DNA of 64,000 nt from Trichobilharzia szidati (taxonomy: Eukaryota > Platyhelminthes > Trematoda > Strigeidida > Schistosomatidae). Both the position numbers and the translations under genes were made by a program. The stretch's first letter is position 1. Each line of letters opens with the position of its first letter. The notes below the pieces were generated by a model. It saw only the letters and a program-made list of their open reading frames with translations, was not told the origin of the DNA and made no database searches. The stretch covers positions 26,526,865 to 26,590,864 of the forward strand of contig OX235275.1 in the NCBI GenBank assembly GCA_944472155.2, in the 5' to 3' direction. This document shows positions 21,895 to 32,310 of this stretch, piece after piece.

Positions 21895-22560
21895 AATAAT
21901 CTAGCAAAGAATATTCTTTTCGATAAATTCCTCTTCTAGGCTCTACAATTATATATATGTTTATATACATAGAATATTTTAAATTAGTAGTTAATAACAA
22001 TATTAGCGTTTTTTAAAATAATATCGATTTGTAAAGTATGGTCAATGCTATTGCAGTTCATTAAGGATGCTTAAATTATAATAATAATAAAGATATAATA
22101 GCCAATAGAATATCAACTAAAATTAGGGAAATTTCACAAAAATTCTGGATCATTCAAACCTGGATGGCCAAGGTAATGATAATGACTGAACTAACTTCTT
22201 TTGGGTGCATAAATTAGGCATATTAATATGAATTCCCACAGCCTCAGCAATATTTAGTAGTCGAACTCTTAAAGCGAAATTGAGATTCGCAGGTATGCGG
22301 TAAATGACCCTGAAAGCATGATTAACGTCAATCTTGTGTTCTGTCTCCGCAAGATGCGCCAGAATAGCGCTGCGAATAGACTTTTTTGACTTTTGCTTAA
22401 CCAGGCAGGGTGATGTTCGGAAATTCGACGCGAAACACGCCCAATTGTACGGCCTATGTAACTGGCTCCACAAGAGCAATTAAACTGGTATATACACATA
22501 GAAGAGGCGAAATTAGGCAGTTTGTCTTTTATTCCCGAACGCAGAAGAGGAGTGGTTTTA
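21895..22560 (-). mobile_element. Penelope-like element, endonuclease end plus 3' region (broken)
   Basis: Minus-strand frames 22269-22499 and 22150-22479 give MCIYQFNCSCGASYIGRTIG, RVSRRISEHHPAWLSK, then (shifted frame) TEHKIDVNHAFRVIYRI, NLNFALRVRLLNIAEAVGIH and LCTQKKLVQSLSLPWPS. The domain has the C-x-C, YIGRT, R and EH landmarks and the usual IAEA C terminus. One frameshift near 22390 breaks it. RT is absent. The downstream DNA to 21895 is homologous to 6421-6700. Confidence 0.85.
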
Positions 22561-22734
22561 AAGATACAGCGTAATTGAGCAGCAGGGAATGCTCTTTTTA
22601 CCGCATTTCTGAGGCGATGTGTTAGTATCTCACTTGTGTTGTCTCACTAGTATCTTTTTCGAATGTGGAGCGGAGGAAGGAAACTATGACAACTTAGATG
22701 CTGTTTAGTTCATGTGAGCTTCCTACACACATAT

Positions 22735-23070
22735 ATATATATATAATTGTCCCTTTGGGTTCTGAGTGAAACATCCTAGGGCTTTAGCCACACACCTCCA
22801 CTTTGTCCTATTATCTGCAGTCCTATCCTGATAGCTCTACGATTGTTTTTATGCTCTCACCTCCTCTTAATACGATCTCTTCCATGTCACTGTCGAACCC
22901 ACTCGATTGATGGCCTGGTGTGCGATGTCACTCAACGGTTTTTTCAGCTTGTGTCCTATCCATCGCCATTTTCTTCGGAGTATTTGTTGAGTGGTAGGTT
23001 CTTGATTGGTTCGCTTCCAGAATTTTCTTTCTGGTCGGCTACCTGATCTTCAGGATAGAGCCAACGAAGA
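22735..23070 (-). mobile_element. RTE-like 3' end
   Basis: Reverse complement of 22750-23050 parallels RTE 3' ends: a decayed CCTGAAGATCAGG, CGCACACCAGGCCATC and a tail resembling GTTTCACTCAGAACCC followed by AATTATATATA. Coding frames are badly broken. Confidence 0.5.
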
Positions 23071-23504
23071 AGGTAGCTGTTGAAAAAACCTCTGCAACAG
23101 GTATTCAGAAAGTGTTATTAATACATGCGGTTGTACATTTACCACACAAAATCGTTTCGACTATAATTGTATGAATATTGCCACTAGTGACAGTTGTATG
23201 CTTAGATTATTGCATTCGTGTTTGGACAACTAGAAAGCAAAGGCTTATGCTACCGACTAAAGTAGTTAGTAGTTATTTAGTTCAATCTTCCGGCAAACGG
23301 GTTATATTTATACAGAGTGTAGTTTTATAAGCTAAAGATTGATTGTTTTCATCATCTTGGAGAAGTTCATCGTCTGTCGTTATTCCATCAACTTTACGAA
23401 TCAGATGAGATTGGAAAATAACACTGGTACATATTGCCTTCTCTCATGGAATCCTAATTGCAGCGTTACTTTTAGTGCCAATCACATCAACCAATGGGGT
23501 GTCG
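23071..23504. other. no gene seen
   Basis: No supported feature. Confidence 0.4.
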
Positions 23505-23720
23505 GTATTTCAGGGGTAGAATACTCGCCGACCATGCACATAGTCCAGAGTTCGATCTCCAACCGACTCATTCCTCATCTTCTCTCAGCCAGTAGTTAGG
23601 CCGGTAGATAGGGAAGGTTGGGTGTGAGGCTGGCAACCTCAACTTGTAAAAAAATTGACCTCACCACTAATGAAACTTCATAACTTATAGCCTGAACTCC
23701 TGTGTTGCAATCAGAAACCA
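23505..23720 (+). repeat. tRNA-Gly-like SINE
   Basis: Head GGGGTAGAATACTCGCCGAC, ATGCACATAGTCCAGAGTTC GATCTCC (B-box zone), then GTAGTTAGGCCGGTAGATAG, GGTTGGGTGTGAGGCTGGCA and ACC. The body is shared with 140-275, 27690 and 60390. The 3' tail is degenerate. Confidence 0.65.
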
Positions 23721-25529
23721 AAGAAATGAGAATAAGCCAACAAAATGTAAGTGCTGCCTTGCTATTTACCCATCGGATTAACAATCAGTGATGCAAGTGT
23801 CTACCAAATAACCGTTCCACCCTAACTGGATGTTGTTCCCCCTTGTCTAGTCACATTATCAGACCCAGTCAAGTCTGTTAACATTCATTTTCAATAGATG
23901 AATACCGATAACTGTGATCTCAGAGTCTGGTAGATTCGTAGATTTATTCAGATGAATTATCTTAAACTTTTAGTCTCTTGCCTTCCATATACATGAAAAT
24001 TGTGCTAATACCACACATCGTAATGTATAATTTGCGAATTTCGTATTTAAGTCTACAATGTTACCAGTTCATCGAAGTAGCTACAAAGAATTATAGTGGT
24101 TTGAAGTATCTTGACTCTCTTAGTTGAGTCTGGCCGGGTGTACTTATGATGGGTTTTACTCCAAACGATGAGCTAAACGACAGTCAGGTGCTTAGTTATT
24201 TTCAATCTGACTAGCAAGCAATGTCATTTAATAAGAGTGACTTCCAACTACTCATTTCGAACAGTAGTATATTCTGTCACAACTAAACAAAATCCAACTA
24301 AATAAATCTGCTGAAGAAGCTGTGATGGCTTACGTTCAGAAAAATTTTGTTTTGATTCTCTTAAACACGCTGGAATTAATTTAAATAATTTATAATGAAT
24401 CAATCTGACTCGGCGCTCAAATTATTCCAGGAAGTTAGTAACACCTGCGGTCTAAAACACTATAATTTGATTAACTGATTAAAAATAATGCCAATTAAAA
24501 TTTTCAAAAGAATGGATACTGAACAAAGAATACGCTTTTCGATAACCCCTTCATCATCAGGCTCTACAGTTATATGTACATTTTTCTCAATAACTGCAAT
24601 AAAGGTGACTTTTATAGCTTCACTCTTCAGTTTCTAGTTGTTAAACTTGAAATATGGTCTTCCTACAGCTTATATGATAGCTTTCAAACTGACCGTAAAG
24701 GTTCCTTGCCCTAGATTTTGATTTCACCCTACATTTACTTCACTTCTCGATCTTGTATGCAGTAGGCTACATCTCCACTTTCTTGAGATTGAAATGATCT
24801 CTGTCTGATTTTTTACTGCACCTATTTGATTTAATGAGTAAGACAAACATTAAATGGCGCTATTTTTTCGGTAATAAAATCATATATAAATTACCATGGT
24901 GAGATCACTGTAACTTTGCACATTATTTAAATTTAATTGAGGCAAAATATCTGATGGAATGTGAGTAATACTCAATTAAAAATAAAACTTTATTCAATCC
25001 ACAAATACCAAACCAGAGTTACACCCTTTTTGAAAGATCTTCAGTATTGATAAAAACGTGCTATGAGTCACTAATCGAGTCGACTGGACAGAGCTGGTAC
25101 TTCAACTTTTACTCAAGTAAATTTAGTTTTTCAGTAGAAAAATGATCCATTCACATTCAATCAATGAATAATCTCCACAATATCATGAAGAAATGCATTG
25201 AAACCACTAAGGATGTGTCAATAAACAGTCTAGGCAATTAGGCTATCTAGAATTCAGCTGTCTAAGATGATTCAAACCAAGTACAGCACTGTTGATCTTA
25301 GCTTAAAACGAATGAAACAGTCATCTGGTGTTTAAATCATTTTGATATGTATACAACTACTTATTTCATTCAGTCAGTAGTATATAGCTCTAGTAAAGGT
25401 CAATATTAACAGTAAGACAACAGAAGGACAAACTCTGGTTTGAATCCTGGCGTAACTCAGGCTTTCAATCCACCTTCACTAGTCATCCATTAATCTAGAG
25501 CAATCTTCAACTGTCAGTTTTCAGGGATT
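23721..25529. other. no gene seen; possible PLE terminal piece at 24510-24600
   Basis: On the minus strand 24523-24590 reads CTGTAGAGCCTGATGATGAA, GGGGTTATCGAAAAGCGTAT. This resembles the PLE-end motif near 21930 and may be a further terminal fragment. Otherwise AT-rich with no coding support. Confidence 0.35.
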
Positions 25530-25700
25530 TGATTGGTTTCAAGTTTGATCCCGGATCGATATCAGTTAGAGAGTCAAGGAGTACTGGGCAGCGGTATGCA
25601 CCTATGGCACTACCGTCGATCGAACCAAAGACCTTGAAGATACGAGACCAGTTAGTTGACCATTCAGCCAATGGCATGGTCTATCTAAGATTGGCTCAGT
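25530..25700 (-). repeat. tRNA-Thr-like hammerhead SINE, decayed copy
   Basis: Minus strand: ATTGGCTGAATGGTCAACTA, TTCAAGGTCTTTGGTTCGAT and CCCAGTACTCCTTGACTCTC TAACTGATATC. The ribozyme-derived zone is partly deleted. Confidence 0.55.
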
Positions 25701-26301
25701 ATCAGTAATACCAGTGTTAAGTATAAAAAGATGCAGAGGACGTTCATTTTGACGAATGTGTTGTTTACTACAGTCGTTGTTGTCTCCTTTGGTTGATATA
25801 GAACCGATTGAAGTTATTTTTATCAGTTTGTGGGTGATATCAATTCCGAAAGGTCTGAATAGCCTTGGGTCGATTTAGGAGATGTTCTTTATATATGGTT
25901 GGACAGTTTTGTTTGTGCTTTCGTCGGGGAATTTTGATTTGGTCGGTTGGGTTGAGAGTAGAAGTCTTCTCAAGGGAGGAGTGGTACGATGCCTCCCGGC
26001 GATTTTGTACGCGACTCTTTTTTATGCTATTGATTTGTTACTGTGGCAACTGATTATCTGATCTGTGTGGTTTGATTTTCTGTATACATGAGTTTCTAAT
26101 TTTCCTAAGAGGTTGAAAACTGAAATAGTTTGATTATTGTATTGTACTCAGGCAACACGTAGGAACAAATTGAGAATGCGAAATTACGTAAGGGTTCTAA
26201 ATGAATACAAGAATTATAAGCAATTAAAAAATAGGCAAAGAAACAAAATTAAGTCATCAAGAATCAACAAAGTTGTTGACATGATAGTAGAAGTAGTTGA
26301 A
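25701..26301. other. no gene seen
   Basis: The frames at 25865-26053 and 26137-26385 lack known motifs; the second runs antisense into a PLE relic. Confidence 0.4.
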
Positions 26302-26800
26302 TTATTCTCTTCTGTATGTACAGATCAGGTATTTTCCGATTTGAATGGCCACGGCTTCAGCGATACAAAGAAGACGAAACCGTAATGCCTTTGGTAGGTT
26401 ATTCTTCACTCTATAGATTACTTTGAAGGATGCGTTTGTTGAAATGGAATGATCAGTGTTAACCAGATGTTCAATTATCGCATTTCTTATGGCACCAATA
26501 TCGCCTTTTCGCAACCATGCTGGATAGTGTTCATTAATCCTCTTGGATAGGGTGCGCGTCGAACAACTGATGTACCTGGCTCCACAGTAGCAGGCGAACC
26601 GATAAATGCACATGGAAGTGGTCAGATGCGGGATCTTGTCCTTGAGGCTTCTGCAGATCAGTGGGCGACCGGAGAACACTATTCTTAACGTTGCTTCAAA
26701 GAATTTTCTTCTCAGAGATGATGGGATCCTTCTGTTGAGAATATCGCTTTCTAAATTTCCCTTGAAATCCAAGTTCATCTAAAGTTTCCTTTTCGGCGCA
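26302..26800 (-). mobile_element. Penelope-like GIY-YIG endonuclease, longest single-frame relic
   Basis: A 158-codon minus-strand frame covers the whole C-terminal region: DILNRRIPSSLRRKFFEAT linker, CRSLKDKIPHLTTS, CIYRFACYCGARYISCSTRT, LSKRINEHYPAWLRKGD, AIIEHLVNTDHS, FKVIYRVKNNLPKALRFRLL and CIAEAVAIQIGK. Compared with the YIGRT motif of sister copies the second signature reads YISCST, so a conserved glycine and arginine are lost. The C terminus reads through to a stop just after YLICTYRRE. No RT remains upstream. Confidence 0.85.
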
Positions 26801-26879
26801 AATGAAGTTTCATATCTCCAAATTTTAGTTTGATATATTTTTCAATGGACCTTGGTGAGTATTCAATTTGGAGGAAGAT

Positions 26880-27045
26880 TTATCTCAAACGATCATAATC
26901 ACAATAAATTGTATTTTTGTTTGACAAACTTATTGTACACATGCATACAAAATAACTCATACACATTAATGCGATTGTACAGTTAAGAAAATGAATTCAT
27001 CGAAAAGAGACTCTTCGCTGAACTACGTGTTTTGTTTTCATTAAT
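26880..27045 (+). mobile_element. PLE 3' terminal fragment, opposite orientation to the neighbouring endonuclease
   Basis: TTGACAAACTTATTGTACAC, AATGCGATTGTACAGTTAAG and CTCTTCGCTGAACTACGTG match the tail regions at 59085-59200 and 60090-60210, which lie downstream of plus-strand PLE endonucleases. Here it is inverted relative to the endonuclease at 26302. Confidence 0.6.
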
Positions 27046-27119
27046 GCCTGGGTGGTTCCCGAATTTTCATTTCTTCCATGAAGCGATTTTATCGTCACCG
27101 CCAGAGAAGTTTGGATCTA

Positions 27120-27330
27120 CTTGCCATCGGATTCTGCACCAGTGGTTAAATGGTCAATGAACCTTCTTCGTAACCTCAGGGTTTTAAGTTCAATCCCTGG
27201 TTCGGCCGTAAGTAGTTGAGTGATTCTGAAATGTCCAAAATTAGGGTGAAACGGCTGTCCAGTATTCTTTTTCTCCAGTGGTTCTGTATGTGATTACAGT
27301 CCTTGATCAAGACCTGAAACCATTGACCAT
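27120..27330 (+). repeat. tRNA-Thr-like hammerhead SINE, decayed copy
   Basis: ACCAGTGGTTAAATGGTCAA (A-box zone), TTCGTAACCTCAGGGTTTTA AGTTCAATCCC (B-box zone), TTAGGGTGAAACGGCTGTCC, AGTATTC and CAGTGGTTCTGTATGTGATT. Confidence 0.6.
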
Positions 27331-27689
27331 CTGCAAACTGTAGTCTACCTCAGACAGTTTGTGATGTATGCTGCTGACAAGCAGTATACAGATGCAGAAA
27401 TTCATATATATATACCAGCATCAAGGATATCGAGTAGTAGAAAGATGGAATTAATTGAGCAACGCTTGTGAAACAACACAGGATATATGAAGGGAAGACA
27501 AAGCAGCGAAATATCGAAGATATTGATGCAAATTGTGGCTTTAATATATGGTAGACGTATTTGTTACCTATATCTGTGCATTGGCTCCCTAATAAATAAT
27601 TCCGTCATCGAATTACCTTGCCTTTTGCCATAACAGTCTAAGTATCTGTGATAATAGTTTTAATTACGACAAATTATTTATATGACTTT

Positions 27690-27885
27690 TCGTCGATGGT
27701 TCAGTGGTAGAACGCTCGCCAACCATGCACGTGGTCCGGGGTTTGATCCTCGGCCGACACACTCCTAAACCTCGTGTGAGGTTAGCAACCCTACCCCATA
27801 AAAATAAAACTACTACCCCAGAAACTTCACGGCTCTAGATTAAAGCCCCATGTTCCACTCGGAAAGAAAAGTAATAAAATAAATG
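27690..27885 (+). repeat. tRNA-Gly-like SINE with RTE-like 3' tail (best copy)
   Basis: The head is a strong tRNA-Gly(GCC) look-alike: GATGGTTCAGTGGTAGAACG (A box), CTCGCC, then GGTCCGGGGTTTGATCCTCG GCC (B box). The central part is GTGTGAGGTTAGCAACCC and the tail GCCCCATGTTCCACTCGG followed by AAAGTAATAAAATAAA. Acceptor-stem pairing is incomplete, so this is a tRNA-derived retroposon, not a working tRNA gene. Its tail matches the 3' ends of the RTE fragments in this window. Confidence 0.8.
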
Positions 27886-28059
27886 TCAGTTCATGATGAA
27901 ATCCTCCAGCCAGTCAAACAAAATCCCCACAAAAATCAATACATGAAAATCGGTCTGATGCTCACTAGCTAGCGACTGACCCTATTCAAGCAGCTAACCT
28001 GGGGTTCTAGGGGGAAACCGTGCAGCATGTTGAAGGTGAGGCAGTAACTCATCGAAGAA

Positions 28060-28225
28060 GACGCTGCGAATTGGTCACGCTATGTCATGAATTGGCAGAA
28101 GTTAGAATTCATGAGATGGCCACTGGACCGGATCCCAGTGGATTAATGGTCTATGAGAGCCATAGCATTGTAACCAGAAGATATTGGGTTCGAACCCCTT
28201 TGGTGGGTGCGTATTGCAAGACAAA
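28060..28225 (+). repeat. tRNA-Thr-like hammerhead SINE, 3'-truncated
   Basis: GTCACGCTATGTCATGAATT, GGCAGAAGTTAGAATTCATG, CCCAGTGGATTAATGGTCTA, TTGTAACCAGAAGATATTGG and B box GGTTCGAACCCC, stopping at GTGGGTGCGTATTGCA. The ribozyme-derived and 3' parts are missing. Confidence 0.75.
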
Positions 28226-28949
28226 TAATGATTTGTGGTAACAAACCCAGTTAAACATCAAGTGGTAAAGCAAGTTCTGTCATATCTAAACTAGTTCGTA
28301 GTATGTGTGAATCTTATAAAAGGGTGTAAAGTCAATAAGAGTACTAGACAAATAAAACATTACGTAACTAGGTGGGAAATTTGAATTGACACAGCTTAAT
28401 ATTGCTCCCCAGTGACTGACTATAAGGTGAATTTGTTTAGAGTTCTAGTGAGATGTCATGATAACTGGAGTCCACCACTGTGGGTGTGAGTATAAATACT
28501 CAGCGATGATATTGGCTGGTGTTTAATCACCTGAACGCAGGAAATCGGTCTTTTCATCCTATCAAAACTTCCTTGAGACATGCACAGTCAAAAAATGATC
28601 CAAAGACAGAATAAAGTCGGGTATTCATCGTAAAATCTACGTGGTGCTGTTCAACAATAATGATAACATCAGAAACTCAAAATTACCTCAAGAGTAACGT
28701 TAAACATCTAAACAAACAAAGTAATTTTCTAAGTTCAAAAAAAGTACTGTGGAATAAGATTAGTTGACCAAAATTCAAGTGCAAGTAGTGTATTAGAATC
28801 AAATGGAATATTCCCAACAAAATGGGAGCAAAAACTCCCTCTACAAGAATCACACACTAACAGTTCTCTAAGACAAAATCATTTCATAAAACAGCACATT
28901 ATCGATGTAGGGCATAACCACAAAGAGAATCATTAAAATTAGAGATCAA
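28226..28949. other. no gene seen
   Basis: AT-rich; nothing recognised. Confidence 0.4.
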
Positions 28950-29030
28950 ACAGGAAGAAAGACAATACTGTCCAGTACCGCCTGATGGTTTTCCGTGGTT
29001 CTCTAAGTGATATTAGTCTGTGATCAAAAG
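28950..29030 (+). repeat. tRNA-Thr-like hammerhead SINE, 3' end only
   Basis: ACTGTCCAGTACCGCCTGAT, GGTTTTCCGTGGTTCTCTAA, GTGATATTAGTCTGTGATCA: the 3' third of the family. Confidence 0.6.
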
Positions 29031-29451
29031 TTGGAAAAAATCAGGCACAGTTCAACAATAGCGTCCCAACGGATGCGAACGCACAAATGACCTTCAGCCG
29101 ACCAATCATAAAAATGAGTGACTTTTGCACAAAAATGACGTATATTTACAAGGAAATGCACGAAAACACATTAAACAGGGTATCTTTCACTGACATGACT
29201 TAAAAATATGTCCCAGTTATAATGACGAGTATCAGTTGCTAAGTTAGACTAGTTCCTCTACATGTATTCACCGAGGGGACTGAAGATGAGCTGTTTTTGT
29301 TAATCGTTCATCTCTCTTATCCTTGTGTGCAGTCTTCCCCAAAGTCCTCGGTTGAATTTCTATGGTTTCCAGTAAGAGGTCGACGAATACTTACCCGGGA
29401 AATGTGGATAAGAAAACAAATTAAAATAAACAACATCAAATATAAATCTAT

Positions 29452-29556
29452 CCCTAATAGCAACCCTAACCTAAATCCTGACCCCAGCACTAACACTAAC
29501 CCTAATCCTAATCCTAATCATAACCCTTATCCAAACCCTAATCGTAACCCTAACGA
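29452..29556. repeat. degenerate interstitial telomere-like tract
   Basis: A run of hexamer-like units, mostly AACCCT or AATCCT variants (for example AACACTAACCCTAATCCTAA and CAAACCCTAATCGTAACCCT), equivalent to (TTAGGG)n on the other strand. About seventeen units with frequent substitutions. The long NPNPNP-type frame over it is an artefact of the repeat. Confidence 0.8.
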
Positions 29557-29984
29557 GCTATTAAAACATTGTCCAAACAGTAGTTATAAAGGTGATCTGG
29601 GTGAAATTTGCTGCTCAGCTGGTGGATAGCTTTAATATTTCAGCTATGACAACGACAGGTGCCGTTAGCCAACAACTGGCATGCGTTCAAGGTCATTGGA
29701 GCGTTCGCACTCCTGGGACGTTATTGTTGAACTTCGCCACAAATCAAATCCCTAAAACCAAACTCTTGAGAATACATATTTATGGAAATTCATCTGATAA
29801 GCGTTCGTAATCACTTGTATGCCTTTTTTATGTGTATAATCTCTCAACGGTTTACAGTTTTCAAAAGCTCTGAGTACAGTTCATGGCAAAGATTTTTACT
29901 CAATTGAAAGTTTTATTTATACGAACTCTAATCAAAATTTGACTGATTAGTCCCCTAAAAATTGGACACCTAATGTATATTTTG

Positions 29985-30060
29985 TTAAATCTTAGGGAAA
30001 TTCAAGCTTCAAGCTTGAAGTCCTATGTTCCACTGGGAACGTACATGAATAAATATACAT
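29985..30060 (+). repeat. isolated RTE/SINE-type 3' tail
   Basis: GCTTGAAGTCCTATGTTCCA followed by CTGGGAACGTACATGAATAA matches the tail shared by the RTE fragments and the tRNA-Gly-like SINE. No body was recognised. Confidence 0.5.
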
Positions 30061-30419
30061 GGACAATTCTTGTCTTTCCAATTCTTGTTCATTCATGATG
30101 TGTGAGTCATGAACAGTCATGAAAAACAAAATAAACAAAATTTGTATGAATTGTGGTCAAAATTTCGCCAGATAGTTTCATAAACAGAGTGTGTACTTTT
30201 ATGTCAGTCTTTCATCAAAATTTTGGCTTAAAGGTCATGGTAACTTGGTTTATAGTAGGAATGATTATTCATGACTCAGGCATCGTGAGTGAACTATATA
30301 TATATATATTTACACCATTGATATTCTATTATAAATTATTCCAGGAAATTCGCAACATCTACTATCTGGATTCTTATAATCTCAGTGATATTTTAATTCT
30401 GATTATTTCACTTCAACTT

Positions 30420-30760
30420 GCATATACCGGTTTACTTGCTCGTGCGGAGCTGAGGACATCGGCCGTACCATGTGCCAACTTGAAAAACACGCTCGCGACC
30501 ACTATCCAGCCTGGCTAGTAAAAGGAGAACGAAAACGGGTATATAGTTCAGTGACAGAACATCTGGTCAATTCAGGACATTCAGCGCCATTCGAAAAATC
30601 CTTCAAAATCATATACAAGATTCGATCAAACCTATCAAAGGGAGTGAAATTAAGATATCTAGGCATTGCCGAGGCACTAGCCATTCAAAAGCTCAAACCC
30701 ACGCTATGCATCCAAAAGAAATATGTCCAACTCTTGCACTTGCCATGGCCATCATAAACA
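30420..30760 (+). mobile_element. Penelope-like GIY-YIG endonuclease relic
   Basis: Frames at 30153-30518 (end) and 30470-30757 give a decayed AYTGLLARAELRTS-like first signature, then LEKHARDHYPAWLVKGERKR, VTEHLVNSGHSAPFEKSFKI, IYKIRSNLSKGVKLRYLGIA and EALAIQKLKPTLCIQKKYVQ. The C-terminal half is one clean frame of 95 codons ending LPWPS. The YIGRT signature is damaged, and the frame changes at the R..H region. Confidence 0.85.
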
Positions 30761-31330
30761 GGTAATTCTTTTAATAATGACTACCCCATTGCCTTTCTTA
30801 TGCAAACTTCCTGTTTATTCAAGTTATTTTTAAGTTTTCCTTAATCCCTATTTACACTACCATATTTTCATATCCGAACTTCCTGTCTATATTGTCATTT
30901 AATTATTTCTACATATTTAATCCCTGATTGCATAAACAATTATTCGTCACATTAGTTATGATCCCACTAGATTTTTTACCCAAGCATCCTGTCTATTTTG
31001 TTATTTCTACATTTCTAACCCCTAATTGCACAATATGTCAATCTTCTCAGTAATTATGATGCTACTTTGTTTGAGTTTTATCCGTCCCCCTGTTTATTAT
31101 GGCATTTTAATTTCTAATTGTAATTTTATTAATTTGACCCTTGACTGGGAATTACTCTGGAACTTTCCCACCCATTTATTATAAGTACACTAAAGTACAG
31201 CCTGGTTGATGACTTGGTCGAAAAGAAACTTTTCTTCGCTGCAACTGTCTTTTTATTATTCCCTCTGATTATTTCCCTAAAGAAGTTCAAACCAGTTTGT
31301 TGAGCAAAATGCTGGAATTTTTTGTTTCAA
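30761..31330 (+). mobile_element. PLE 3' region with terminal-repeat relic
   Basis: Pyrimidine-rich DNA follows the endonuclease. It reaches a GTACAGCCTGGTTGATGACT motif and then TTATTTCCCTAAAGAAGTTC at 31270, an eroded version of the hammerhead-like segment in the terminal repeats of the intact PLE (TTTCCCTGAAGAAGTTCGG). Confidence 0.5.
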
Positions 31331-31349
31331 TTTTATATAAGTATTGGTT

Positions 31350-31474
31350 TGCAGGGATTTGTTTGACTGGACATCTGTTTCGTCCTACTCTGGGACTCTT
31401 CAACAGTACCTAGAACCCACTAAGTTATGTAGGAGAACAGTTATCCTCCTGTAACATTAGCTGATGACTGAGCT
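31350..31474 (-). repeat. tRNA-Thr-like hammerhead SINE (left, partial, of an inverted pair)
   Basis: Minus strand GGTACTGTTGAAGAGTCCCA, GAGTAGGACGAAACAGATGT and CCAG. Stem II (GTCC/GGAC) and the GAAAC/GTC elements are intact; the core reads TTGAAGA in the register that preserves stem I. Confidence 0.6.
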
Positions 31475-31710
31475 ATATATCTCGAATTGGCAGAAGTTAG
31501 AATTTATGGGCTATTGAATTGCGCTCCAAGTGGATGTATGGTCAGCAGGCTTAGCCTTGTAACCATGAGGACCTGGCTTGGCTACCTGATGGGGTGATGG
31601 ATGTACCCCAGTGAAGAGTCTAAAACTAGGACGAAACAGTTTTCAGCTACACTCTGGTTACCCAATGGTTCTCTAACTGATATTAGCTCGTGACCAAACC
31701 TGTGACCAAT
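31475..31710 (+). repeat. tRNA-Thr-like hammerhead SINE (right half of an inverted pair)
   Basis: CTCGAATTGGCAGAAGTTAG, AAGTGGATGTATGGTCAGCA, GCCTTGTAACCATGAGGACC, then GTGAAGAGTCTAAAACTAGG ACGAAACAG and CCAATGGTTCTCTAACTGAT. The B box is eroded. Confidence 0.7.
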
Positions 31711-32094
31711 CAGATCCTTGCCAGCCGAAGCTTGACAGATTATTATGACATAAAACAAAGATTTCAGCTAAGAGAATTTCATTTCCGACGTTATCCTTTT
31801 TATGACTGTAGAATCTTATTTATATGAATCAGTTGAAGCAGACAATAACAATTAGTTTCCTCGTCTGTGATTGTCAAAGCTTGACAGTGAGTGGAAATAC
31901 TAAAGTGTGCTAGCATTGGTGTAGATGATATTGAGTCACAGATTAATTAGACATATGAATAAATAACTAAACGTCAGCATAAAGTCCGCTAGGCATAGGT
32001 AAAACAGGTGAGATAAGAGATTTAAGTACATTCGTAATGTATGAATATTTGTGAATTTGTAATGTTCAAATCAGATGAGATAGGAAAGTAAGAT
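31711..32094. other. no gene seen
   Basis: AT-rich; nothing recognised. Confidence 0.4.
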
Positions 32095-32310
32095 GAATGA
32101 AGCAAATGCACCCGCCAGGGCTCGAACCCAAAGCCTTGCGATTACAAGGCAAGCTCATGGACCATTCAGTTAGTGGGACCTGATTAAGTGATCCATGAAT
32201 TGTAACTTCTACCAATTCCTAATTTGTATCATGACCACCAGTCAGTATCATCGGCAAGTTTTCAAAGGTTCTGTAACTGATATCAGTCCGTAGTCAAACT
32301 TTAACAATAT
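32095..32310 (-). repeat. tRNA-Thr-like hammerhead SINE with an inverted 3' piece
   Basis: 32100-32230 read on the minus strand gives GAATTGGTAGAAGTTACAAT, TTGCCTTGTAATCGCAAGGC TTTGGGTTCGAGCCC (B box). From about 32240 the plus strand gives AGTATCATCGGCAAGTTTTC and GATATCAGTCCGTAGTCAAA, the 3' part of the same family in the opposite direction. It is therefore a rearranged inverted pair with the middle deleted. Confidence 0.65.

Noticed and set aside
24510..24600. CTGATGA with GAAA at 24.55 kb (minus) as a hammerhead
   Set aside because: No plausible stem II between the two core strings and no stem I partner. Kept only as a possible PLE-end fragment.
27690..27766. Functional tRNA-Gly gene
   Set aside because: Acceptor stem only partly pairs, an attached SINE body and tail follow, and several similar copies exist.
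29297..29629. Plus-strand frame with NPNPNP repeats as a protein
   Set aside because: It is the translation of the telomere-like hexamer tract.
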